64,000 nt of DNA from positions 1 to 64,000 of the forward strand of contig CAZOWL010000005.1 of assembly GCA_964583605.1 (NCBI GenBank). Reading direction: 5' to 3'. The DNA is from CAZOWL01 sp964583605 (GTDB lineage: Bacteria > Pseudomonadota > Gammaproteobacteria > Chromatiales > Chromatiaceae). This document shows positions 45,170 through 53,049 of the stretch, in pieces; position 1 is the first letter of the stretch; every line of letters begins with the position of its first letter. Below the pieces are notes generated by a model, which saw only the letters and a list, made by a program, of their open reading frames with translations, was not told where the DNA came from and searched no databases. Made by a program: the position numbers and the translations under genes.

Positions 45170-45294
45170 ACGATCACGGGGCGAGCCGCGCCAGCCCAGA
45201 CCACGACATGTCGCCTCGCCCCTGATCGTTCCCTCACCCCAACCCTCTCCCAGGGGGCGAGGGAGCGGAGGTGCTGCGCGGATCTCATCGTAAG
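45170..45294 (+). repeat. Copy J of the two-hairpin repeat
   Basis: A full forward copy, 221 bp from the inverted copy I. It is more diverged than the others (CACGGGGCGAG, CAGGGGGCGAGG). The pair I/J forms a large inverted arrangement. Confidence 0.87.
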
Positions 45295-45583
45295 GTCGAT
45301 AGGCAACGTCGACGGGCCGTTCGTCCGCGGCTGGCGGGTTGCGTTCAGCAAAACGCTATGAAGGATAAAGGATTTTGGATCTCGGCGCCAGCCGCACCGA
45401 GCAGTGGCTCCAGGTCTCATCGAAAACTGGCCCGATCGCCGCCGGAATTGACCACCTTCGCCAAGGCCGGACAGCTGGGTTCCCTTTTGCTGGAGCGCCC
45501 CAAATTCACGGTCTGGTGAATTGCGTGGCCCTGTTTTTCGTGAGACTACGTCGCCTCCGTTGCGAGTAAGGAACCATCTAGAG

Positions 45584-46222
45584 ATGCTTGACAGAGAAAA
45601 AGTATCGCGGGTGTTCGCCCACAGCCACTACGCCCCCAGTCTGGACGCCGATGCAGACGAAGAGGTCTACGACGTAAAGAAGGAGGCCCTGATCCGATCC
45701 ATGCTCGTCGCCCTCGGCGAGGATCCCTCTCGTGACGGGCTCAAGCGCACCCCGTTGCGGGTGGCCAAGGCAGTGGATTTCCTGACGAGCGGCTATCACA
45801 CCTCCGTAGAGGACGTGATCAAACGGGCACTCTTCGAGGAAGACTGCAAAGAGATGGTGGTCGTGCGCGATATCGAGTTCTACTCGCTGTGCGAGCATCA
45901 CATGCTGCCGTTCTTCGGGCATGCGCACGTCGGCTATCTACCGAATGGGAAGGTCGTCGGATTGAGCAAGGTCGCGCGCGTCGTCGACATCTTCGCGCGC
46001 CGCCTCCAAGTGCAGGAGCGATTGACGAATCAGGTCGCCGATGCCTTGATGACCCACCTGGAGGCGCACGGCGTGGCGGTCGTGATGGAGGCAAGCCACA
46101 CCTGCATGATGATGCGCGGCGTCCAGAAGCAACGCAGCTCCACCATCTCGAGCGCAATGCGCGGGTCGTTCCAAGATGACCCGCGCACCCGAGCGGAGTT
46201 CATGTCGTTCATACATGGCTAG
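45584..46222 (+). CDS. folE: GTP cyclohydrolase I
   Basis: Converts GTP to dihydroneopterin triphosphate, first step of folate synthesis. It has 212 residues. Zinc ligands lie in SLCEHHMLPFFG (C103, H106) and EASHTCMMMRG, and the substrate loop is GYLPNGKVVGLSK. It uses the zinc-dependent FolE type, not FolE2. The start is ATG 45584 preceded by AAGGAA. The gene stands alone; pairs of GGTCCGC palindromes follow its stop. Confidence 0.95.
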   Translation: MLDREKVSRVFAHSHYAPSLDADADEEVYDVKKEALIRSMLVALGEDPSRDGLKRTPLRVAKAVDFLTSGYHTSVEDVIKRALFEEDCKEMVVVRDIEFYSLCEHHMLPFFGHAHVGYLPNGKVVGLSKVARVVDIFARRLQVQERLTNQVADALMTHLEAHGVAVVMEASHTCMMMRGVQKQRSSTISSAMRGSFQDDPRTRAEFMSFIHG

Positions 46223-46329
46223 ACCGGGGACCCAGCACGGTCACGCAGGCGTCCGCACCGCCCTCGCCGATGATCCCCGAGCTCCGCTCCGATACCGCCT
46301 GCGAGTACCGCGAAGGTCATCACCCGATC

Positions 46330-46390
46330 GGTCCGCTGCGCGGACCACTTCCTATCTTATGCCCGCCGACAGGGGTCCGCGCAGCGGACC
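46330..46390. repeat. Inverted pair of 17-bp GGTCCGC palindromes, copies 3 and 4
   Basis: GGTCCGCTGCGCGGACC (46330-46346) is the exact reverse complement of GGTCCGCGCAGCGGACC (46374-46390). The two face each other 27 bp apart between the convergent ends of folE and a cytochrome gene, as paired REP units do. The CTAC tail is present on copy 4. Confidence 0.85.
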
Positions 46391-46409
46391 CTACTGCTCG
46401 GCCTTCGGA

Positions 46410-47126
46410 CTAGCGGGAATCGATCGGTAAGCGCGACATATAGTCCGACACGACGATCAGATCCTCCTCCGTGTAGTCCTCGATGGCTTCGACCATATCC
46501 GGATTGGAATTGCGTCGCTTGCCGTCGCGGATATCACGCGATTCGCGCAGCAGATAGGCGTAGTGCTGGCCGGAGACGCGGGGATAGAACTCCTTAGCAT
46601 CACCCTCGCCATCGGCCCCGTGGCAGGTCTCACAATGCTCCTCGTAGAGGGCCTGGCCGCGCTCGAGGTCCTCGCCCGGGCCCTTGCCGTTGTCCGGCGT
46701 CACCGGTAGGCCGGCGAGGTAGGCGGCAATGTCGGCAATGTCCTGCACATTGATGACATGCTCGGTCAGGAAGGGATACTCGGTCGGATTGTCGCGGCGC
46801 CCGGCGCGTACATCCGTCATCTGCTTGATCAGCACGGAGGCATGCTGTCCGGCGAGGCGTGGATAGTAGCCCTCGACATCGCCCGGGGCCTTGAAGCCGT
46901 GACAGCCCTGGCAGACCTCATAGGAGATCTCGCCGCGGATCGCATTACCCTCGGCCTTCAGCGCCAAGAGCTTTTCCTCGGCCTCCTCGTTCCAGACATA
47001 CCCAGGCGACTCGATGCCTGCGGCGCGAGGCGGGACGGGCTCATTCGGGCCCTGGCCAAGACTCTGCCCGACACCCGTGACGAGTATCACGGCCAATAGG
47101 ATCTTCTTGTTCACTCGCTCGGTCAT
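46410..47126 (-). CDS. Diheme cytochrome c (c4-like), last gene of the decaheme operon
   Basis: 238-residue exported cytochrome. A signal peptide ends near GVGQSLG. Two class I heme sites follow: CQGCH in the first half and CETCH in the second, with repeated YYPRLAGQHA / FYPRVSGQHY segments carrying the distal side, as in cytochrome c4. GGGAG precedes ATG 47126. It lies 31 bp after the other diheme gene. It probably shuttles electrons in the periplasm between the MtrAB conduit and the respiratory or photosynthetic chain; that role is inferred from position. Confidence 0.88.
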   Translation of the reverse strand: MTERVNKKILLAVILVTGVGQSLGQGPNEPVPPRAAGIESPGYVWNEEAEEKLLALKAEGNAIRGEISYEVCQGCHGFKAPGDVEGYYPRLAGQHASVLIKQMTDVRAGRRDNPTEYPFLTEHVINVQDIADIAAYLAGLPVTPDNGKGPGEDLERGQALYEEHCETCHGADGEGDAKEFYPRVSGQHYAYLLRESRDIRDGKRRNSNPDMVEAIEDYTEEDLIVVSDYMSRLPIDSR

Positions 47127-47157
47127 GGATCACTCCCTACTTGGCGCCGGCCAATGC

Positions 47158-47919
47158 TCAACGCATGCTCGCGACATATTGCGCCACCGCCTGGATCTCG
47201 GCTTGCGTCATGCGTCCGGCGACGGTGCGCATCAGCCGGCCGCGGTCATTGGTGCGGACGTCGTTCTTGAACAGGGTCAGCTGCTCGGCAACATAGGGCG
47301 CATTCTGTCCGGCGATCATGACCGAGCGTGGCGTCCCCGAGCCGTCCGGCTTGTGGCAGCCGGCACAGGCCGGCACGCCCCGTTCCCGATCGCCCTCGTG
47401 ATAGACACGGCGTCCCTCGTCGAGGAGCTCCGGCTGGGTGACGACCCCGTCGTGGCGACTCTGATCACTGAAGTGGGCGGCCAGGGCCTGCATCTCGTTG
47501 CGCGAGAGGTCTTCGGCGAAGGCCTGCATCGTCTCGTGCTGCCGGTCCCCGGCCGCGTAATCGATCAGCTGCTTCTCCAGGTACTCCGCATGCAGTCCGG
47601 CGAGCTTCGGGAAGGCCGGGACCACAGCGTTGCCGTCCAGGGTGTGGCAGGCAATGCAAAGGTCCTGGATGATCTTCTGGGCGTCACGGGCCAGCGCGGC
47701 GTGCGGGAGCAAGAGCATGGGCAGCACGGCGAGCAGTCCAAAACTGGCCCGGGCGCGCCGGAGCTGGCGTAGGCGGGCCGCCTCCCTCTGGCCGCTGGCG
47801 TGGTGGACGGGGTTGCGCAATCGTCGATCCTCCAGGCTGGCGATGTTCGATCCCGGGCGGTCGGTCGCGGCATTTCGGCCGCCGCCCGCTTCTGTCGTGC
47901 AGATAACGTGATCATTCAT
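47158..47919 (-). CDS. Diheme cytochrome c (c4-like)
   Basis: 253 residues as written, with heme sites CIACH and CAGCH and the c4-type FPKLAGLHAEYLEKQL and IAGQNAPYVAEQL repeats. The hydrophobic signal core (about residues 59-76, ending HAALA) is preceded by nearly 60 polar residues, so true translation probably starts later, perhaps at a TTG or other codon near residue 35; no good ribosome site settles it. It begins 12 bp after the mtrB-like gene. A partner in the same electron pathway is likely. Confidence 0.85.
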   Translation of the reverse strand: MNDHVICTTEAGGGRNAATDRPGSNIASLEDRRLRNPVHHASGQREAARLRQLRRARASFGLLAVLPMLLLPHAALARDAQKIIQDLCIACHTLDGNAVVPAFPKLAGLHAEYLEKQLIDYAAGDRQHETMQAFAEDLSRNEMQALAAHFSDQSRHDGVVTQPELLDEGRRVYHEGDRERGVPACAGCHKPDGSGTPRSVMIAGQNAPYVAEQLTLFKNDVRTNDRGRLMRTVAGRMTQAEIQAVAQYVASMR

Positions 47920-47931
47920 GAGTGCGGCCTG

Positions 47932-50649
47932 CTAGAAGCTCATGTGCAGGAACAGGCCCACGACGCTGTTGTGGTAGTCCTCGAGGCCGCTATCCAGATA
48001 GACCGTGTTGTTGGTTGGCGTGGGGTTTTCGTAGACACCGTCGTAGTGCCAGTCGTCGATCGTGCCTTCTTCGTAGCGATAGAGGGCACGGATCCCCAGA
48101 TTCTTGGAGATCGGGAAGAAGGCGCTGAGGTCGAGGATGTGTTGCGTGTACTCGTAGTTCGGGAAGCCGCCGCCGATCAACGCGACCGTCTCGGCGGAGT
48201 CGCCACGGAACACCGGGTTGTAGCTTTGATCGTTCTGGTAGACGCCGTCGATGAAGCTATAGTCGAGGCTCACTCGCGCGACGCCGAAATCGTAGGTGCC
48301 GCCGAGGCCGAAGACATTATTGCTCTCCTGGCCCTCGACACTCCATACGTTTCCTTGCGGCCAGAGCGGGTTGGTCGGACTGACGTTCGCGCAGACCTGG
48401 TGCCAGTTGTTCTCCGTCACCAACACGCCATAGACATTCCTACCGATCGTACATCCCTGGCCACCGCCGCTGGCCTGCACGTTCGTCTGCTCGATATGTG
48501 AACGCTGGTAGGTGTAGAACCCGTAGAGCCCGAGCTTGTCCGAGGGCTGATAGTTGACGTCGATGCTACCGCTCCCGACGCTGAAGTGGTCGGTCCGGCC
48601 GAATTCCGAGCTCGGATACTCATCGTCCTTGTAGTTGGCTGTGAGCCCGATATCCAGGGGATCCGCGGCGATCAGATTCAAGCGCCCATTGAGGACCCAT
48701 CGATTGCGGTCCGCGAGGTCGAACTTCTGCAAGCCGTTGACATCATGGATCCAATCCCGTACCTGCCCAGTCGTGGGCTCGGGACCAAGTGACTCCGCCG
48801 TGAAATCATAGTAGGCATTGGTGTTGTAGTCGTCGCCGCGACGCTCTGCGTACTCGGCCGAGAGGCGCAGCGTGCCGAACTGGAAGCCCCGGTTGACATA
48901 GCCCAACTTGAACGAGCTCTCCCAGGTATCCCGCTCGCGGGTGCCGTCGCGGTCGATCTCCTCACGCTCGAGCGTCCCGGTGAGCGTTGAGGACGGTGTC
49001 AGGCGGTAGTCGCCGCCGAGGACGAAGTTCCACTGGCCGTAGTCGAACGGGACGTTGCGCAGCACCGTCCGGCCGCTGCCCGCGACGATCCCGTTGGCCA
49101 TCCCGTAGGCCTGGGCTGCCGCCAGATCGCAGCCGGCCGCTGTATAGGCCGACTCCAGGTTGTCGCCGCTGCCGTCGTTGATCAGTCGACCCCATTGACC
49201 GGTCAACGGGTTGCAGGCAAAGAACTCTGTCTCGTTGTCCATCTCGTAGTAACGGATCTTACCTTGCAGCCCAAGCTTGTCGGTCGGCCGCAGCGACATG
49301 CCGACATCGAACAGCATCGTGTTGATCTCGGCGTCGGCCGAGTCACGGGTCAGCGCGTCGAGTGTGTTCCATTGATTCCCGGTGGGGATGCCGTCGATCC
49401 TGCCACCGGCGAGGTCGTACATGGTCCAGGGGATGAGGTCGTCGTCCTGGGTCATCCAGCTGAACGAGGCCAGGGCCGTCAAGCGCCCATTGTAGAAATC
49501 CGGCATCGAACGGGCGTACTCGCCCTTGACGTTCCAATAGTCGTTGTCCGGGTAGAGATCGTATGTGCCGGTCTTGAAAGTCGTTGGGTTGAAGCCGTTC
49601 TGGGCGTTGATGTACAACGGGTTCTCAAACGTCAGTGTGTCGTGGTTGTTGCGGAACAGCGAGGCCGTCACGCCGAGGTTGACGTTGTTGACGCCGTCGT
49701 CGTAGCGCAACGCCGCCCAGATGTCATGGGTGTCGTAGTCGATCGGCTCGGGGATCTCGACGTTGCCGCCGCCACCACCGCCGCCGAACACGGCCCCGAA
49801 GGGCCGGGAGCCTTCGCGATTCTCCAGGCTGTAGCTGCCGAGCAGCGTCCAAGTGTCGGTCAGGTACTTCTCAACGGTTAAACCGCCTTTGCGACGGACG
49901 ATCCCAAGTGTGGAGAAGTCCGTCGCTTCGATGGCCTCTTCGACATTGGCGATCGTCGTGGTGTTATTGACGGTGCCGCCAGGGGTGAGGCTCCTCAGCG
50001 GTAGGTAGTCATCCTCGGTCGTGGTCCAGAGTGAGCGGTACTTAGTCGTGAAGGTGTGCGGCGTCTCCTGATAGAAGAGCTTGCCGCGCCAATCGTTGTA
50101 GCGGCCGAACTTGAAGCCGAAGAATTGGTCGTCGTAGCCCAAGGCGCCGCCGAGACCTTCGACGTACAGGGCGCTGTCTGGCTGGTAGGCCTCGAATTCG
50201 AAATTGTTCAGATAGAGCCCGTCATCCAGGTCCTTGTACTTCTCGAACCAGGCGCTGTCTTCGGTGCCGAACACGCCGGTCCCGCCAACTTCGATCGAGC
50301 CCGAATAGATCCAGCCAGAGCTCGACTCCCGGGTGTTGGGTGGCACGAGGGGCCAATCGTAGAGCTGACCGGTTGGGGTGCGCCGGTAGATCTGGGCATC
50401 CAGGCCCTCCGGATCGCGTTTCCTCAGCTGATTGATCGTCGTCGGATTGAGCGCGTTGCCAAGCATGGTGTCGACGCCGACGGCCGAGTCGGCCTGGGCC
50501 GGCGCAGCGGCCAACTGCACGATGGCAGCGCCAACAGAAGCGCTCAACAGCTTCAAGCGGAACGGTGTTGTCATGGCTGCGGACCTCGGCGGCTGTGCGG
50601 GCTTCACGAGAGCCAATTCATCAGTGCGAGACAGAGGACTGCGGCTCAT
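47932..50649 (-). CDS. mtrB: MtrB/PioB-type outer-membrane beta-barrel
   Basis: Large outer-membrane porin that sheathes a decaheme cytochrome and lets electrons cross the outer membrane. About 905 residues. The mature part is a run of amphipathic strands with alternating Asp/Tyr/Asn turns and ends in the barrel terminus GLFLHMSF (C-terminal Phe). A Gly-rich loop is seen near FGGGGGGG. The first ATG (50649) overlaps the decaheme gene stop (ATGA). ATG 50574 gives a cleaner signal peptide ending AAPAQA and is an equally good choice. The N-terminal CxxC of Shewanella MtrB is absent. Confidence 0.9.
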   Translation of the reverse strand: MSRSPLSRTDELALVKPAQPPRSAAMTTPFRLKLLSASVGAAIVQLAAAPAQADSAVGVDTMLGNALNPTTINQLRKRDPEGLDAQIYRRTPTGQLYDWPLVPPNTRESSSGWIYSGSIEVGGTGVFGTEDSAWFEKYKDLDDGLYLNNFEFEAYQPDSALYVEGLGGALGYDDQFFGFKFGRYNDWRGKLFYQETPHTFTTKYRSLWTTTEDDYLPLRSLTPGGTVNNTTTIANVEEAIEATDFSTLGIVRRKGGLTVEKYLTDTWTLLGSYSLENREGSRPFGAVFGGGGGGGNVEIPEPIDYDTHDIWAALRYDDGVNNVNLGVTASLFRNNHDTLTFENPLYINAQNGFNPTTFKTGTYDLYPDNDYWNVKGEYARSMPDFYNGRLTALASFSWMTQDDDLIPWTMYDLAGGRIDGIPTGNQWNTLDALTRDSADAEINTMLFDVGMSLRPTDKLGLQGKIRYYEMDNETEFFACNPLTGQWGRLINDGSGDNLESAYTAAGCDLAAAQAYGMANGIVAGSGRTVLRNVPFDYGQWNFVLGGDYRLTPSSTLTGTLEREEIDRDGTRERDTWESSFKLGYVNRGFQFGTLRLSAEYAERRGDDYNTNAYYDFTAESLGPEPTTGQVRDWIHDVNGLQKFDLADRNRWVLNGRLNLIAADPLDIGLTANYKDDEYPSSEFGRTDHFSVGSGSIDVNYQPSDKLGLYGFYTYQRSHIEQTNVQASGGGQGCTIGRNVYGVLVTENNWHQVCANVSPTNPLWPQGNVWSVEGQESNNVFGLGGTYDFGVARVSLDYSFIDGVYQNDQSYNPVFRGDSAETVALIGGGFPNYEYTQHILDLSAFFPISKNLGIRALYRYEEGTIDDWHYDGVYENPTPTNNTVYLDSGLEDYHNSVVGLFLHMSF

Positions 50650-51659
50650 CGTTGGAACCTCGCGCCGGCCGGGTGATTGCTGCCGTGGACCTGCGTGTGG
50701 CAGTTCTGACACGAGCGCCCAATGACGCGTTGATTTGCGCCCCCGCCTGGCAGGAGGCCCGCAGCGGCGGTCTGGCTCGCGTTGTAGAAGGTGCTGCGGT
50801 GGAAGATCTGGTTATGACACTGCTGGCAAAGGAACGGCCGCGCCGTGACGAGCAACTTGTCGTGGTTCGAGCCATGCGGCATGTGGCAGTTGGTGCAGCG
50901 TTCGCGCACCGGGGCATGCTCCCAGATGAAGGGCCCGCGCTTTTCGGCGTGGCAGGTGTAGCAGACCTCGTTGATGCTGTCGGCCTTCAGGAGCGGCTGG
51001 GTCGGCGATCCGTGCGGGTTGTGGCAATCCTCGCAGCTCATCTTGCCTTCGGGCACCGGCATGTGAGAGCGCCGCTTGAACTCGGCACGCTGTTGGGCGT
51101 GGCAGGTGTAGCAGGTCTCGGCGATGCTCTTCTTCTTCAACGCACCGGTCGCCGAGTAGTCGACCATCGGGTTGTGGCAGTCCGAGCAGGCCACGTCGTT
51201 GCGGTCGTGGGTCGAGCTCACCCAATGCAGGCGTTGGCCGCCCTGATGACAGGTCAGGCACTGGGCGTTCTGCGTCTCGACCGGCGTCTCCCAGTAGCGG
51301 GTGTAGCCGATGATCAGGCTCTTGTCCCAGGTCTCGTCGGCGTGCAGGGACCCCGGGCCGTGGCAGGCCTCGCAGACCTGGGCCTCGCGCTGGCTGCGTG
51401 GATTGAGCTCAAAGGCCCGCGAGTGCATCGTGTAGCTGTAGTGATCGCCGGCGTGCTCATGACACTCCAGGCAGGCCTCCTTGCCGATGTAGGTGGCTGG
51501 CACATAGTTGATGCCGGTCGCGGGCGTACTGTCGGCGCTCTCGGAGGCCCGGTACTGGCCGGTTGGGCTGCAAGAGATCACGAGCATCGCCATCAGGGCC
51601 AGGGCGGCCCGTACGACCAAGCGCGCGCTCGTGGTGATTGGAGTCAGTTGGCTTGTCAT
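50646..51659 (-). CDS. mtrA: Decaheme c-type cytochrome, MtrA/DmsE/PioA family
   Basis: 337-residue multiheme cytochrome with exactly ten CxxCH sites in order: CLECH, CEACH, CLTCH, CSDCH, CYTCH, CEDCH, CYTCH, CTNCH, CQQCH, CQNCH. It forms the electron wire inside the MtrB barrel. The signal sequence ends in VISC, a plausible lipobox, so the protein may be lipid-anchored, which is unusual for MtrA. Ribosome site GGATAGGT. It is first of a four-gene operon with mtrB and two diheme cytochromes. Direction of flow (iron oxidation versus reduction) cannot be read from sequence. Confidence 0.93.
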   Translation of the reverse strand: MTSQLTPITTSARLVVRAALALMAMLVISCSPTGQYRASESADSTPATGINYVPATYIGKEACLECHEHAGDHYSYTMHSRAFELNPRSQREAQVCEACHGPGSLHADETWDKSLIIGYTRYWETPVETQNAQCLTCHQGGQRLHWVSSTHDRNDVACSDCHNPMVDYSATGALKKKSIAETCYTCHAQQRAEFKRRSHMPVPEGKMSCEDCHNPHGSPTQPLLKADSINEVCYTCHAEKRGPFIWEHAPVRERCTNCHMPHGSNHDKLLVTARPFLCQQCHNQIFHRSTFYNASQTAAAGLLPGGGANQRVIGRSCQNCHTQVHGSNHPAGARFQR

Positions 51660-52309
51660 CGGCTACCTATCCCTCTCTCGGGGGTCTGATTGACCGAAAG
51701 GGAGCAGTCTCTGTCCCGAACAACCGTAAGCCGGCTGCCGGAGCTCGACGGCTCAGCGATTCATTACGAGTGAGGAGAGAGACGGACGAACTGGGAAAAG
51801 GGTCTCCGCGACCCAATGCGGGTCGCGCGAGGCCTGCCCCTCGACCAAGTCACCCATCGGCACCGAGCCCGATAGGCATTCCCCCTTCGTGCACGTATTG
51901 TTGGCATTTGTTGTAATTTTGCGACGGATCGGCCGCCTCTGCCGTGCGGACTGGACCCGTCTAGGCTCCTCCGGTGCGGTATTGCCGTTCCGCCTCCGGG
52001 ACGCCTGCAGTCTGCCAGAGCTAGCGCTGGACGTATTGTCTGTGAGTGCCACAAATCTTGACTGATTGTGACATTGTGGCCGTTGCGGCACATGTGGCGG
52101 TTTTTGGCGGCCAGCCCCAGCTCGTTGGACCAGGATCTGGCTAGAGCATGGGCGAGCCCTTTCTGCTATCCTCGGGCCTGTTGTGCATCCGCTGCAGACC
52201 CGGCGATTGGAGCCACGAAGGAGCCAAGGACACGAAACAAGAAAGATTCCTTCGCTTCTCCTAGGATCGTCCAGATCGTTGTTTTCTCACGCCCGCCCAT
52301 CGCCCGCCC
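51660..52309. other. 650-bp divergent region upstream of the decaheme operon
   Basis: Contains no gene I can support. Notable features are a hairpin at 51807-51827, an AT-richer stretch near 51890-51925 and a TGT-N12-ACA palindrome at 52075-52092. Promoters for the decaheme operon and the CNP1-like gene should be here. The length suggests regulated expression. Confidence 0.5.
51807..51827 (-). promoter_or_regulatory. Perfect 8-bp inverted repeat upstream of mtrA
   Basis: CGCGACCC and GGGTCGCG flank a five-base loop, 148 bp upstream of the decaheme cytochrome start. It could be a leader hairpin or an operator. It has no T-run, so it is not a simple terminator. Confidence 0.35.
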
Positions 52310-52891
52310 ATGGATAGCTCTCGCCCACTCCAGCTTGTCCTCGCCGCTTTGCTTACACTTGTCACCTGTGTCGTCGGCGCCCGTGATGACGCCTTTGTGC
52401 CCGATCCGGAGCCGCCGGTGCCGGCGAGTGTGCAAGAGGGTGAGCCCTGGTCGGAGGGCGCCGTGCGGCTACCCGCCTGGCCGCGGGACGCGGATCTTGT
52501 CTATTTCCCCGTCGACGGCAACGAGGGGGGCTTTCGCTATGCGATCGACGGCAGAGCCCTCGAGATCGGGCGGGACCAGGTCGTGCGCTACACGCTCGTC
52601 GCCGAGTCGGCCTCAGGCGCGCGGAACCTCTCCTTCGAAGGCATTCGTTGCACACCAAAGGGTCATTACCGCGTCTACGCCTATGGCACCTCCGGCCGCT
52701 TCGCGCCCGTACCCGAGACCGACTGGCAGCCCATCGCCCAGGACGGCACCGAGCGCTATCGCTACGATCTGTGGCGCTCCTATCTGTGCGTGCACCTGAA
52801 GTTCGCCCCCCGAGGGCGCCAGGATATCCTGCGCATCCTGCGCCGCGGCCGCGTCGCCAATCGTGAAGGCACTGGGTTCATGTCCGATTGA
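52310..52891 (+). CDS. CNP1-like family protein
   Basis: 193-residue exported protein. A signal peptide of about 23 residues (LVLAALLTLVTCVVGA) precedes a domain matching the CNP1-like family: VRYTLVAESASGARNLSFEGIRC followed by YRVYAYG and WQPI. The family is common in beta- and gammaproteobacteria and is named after a Neisseria protein of unknown function. The ribosome site is weak. It is divergent from the decaheme operon and 158 bp before prlC. Confidence 0.8.
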   Translation: MDSSRPLQLVLAALLTLVTCVVGARDDAFVPDPEPPVPASVQEGEPWSEGAVRLPAWPRDADLVYFPVDGNEGGFRYAIDGRALEIGRDQVVRYTLVAESASGARNLSFEGIRCTPKGHYRVYAYGTSGRFAPVPETDWQPIAQDGTERYRYDLWRSYLCVHLKFAPRGRQDILRILRRGRVANREGTGFMSD

Positions 52892-53049
52892 GGAGGACGA
52901 CAACCGGCTCCATTCTCTCGCTCGTCGAGCCGGCTGGCACCAACCCCGCCTCGCTGACCTGCGCACGACTCACCGCCTTCCGCAGCACGAGCGTGCGCGG
53001 CTCGTGACCACCCCCTTCTCAAGCTAGCTCAACGAGGCCTTGTCGCCCA

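Larger units (their letters stand above)
44813..45583. other. 771-bp intergenic region with two opposed repeats
   Basis: Lies between divergent asnO and folE. Copy I (reverse) and copy J (forward) occupy about 250 bp. The DNA between and after them (44949-45169, 45295-45583) has only short frames without known relatives. Promoters of both genes should lie here. I see no other structure. Confidence 0.5.

Noticed and set aside
5262..45294. CRISPR array explanation for the dispersed repeats
   Set aside because: Copies are kilobases apart, in both orientations, around 120 bp long, and there are no cas genes.
52075..52092. PpsR/CrtJ operator TGT-N12-ACA
   Set aside because: A six-base pattern occurs by chance often; no second copy is nearby. 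Kept only as a hint in the region entry.
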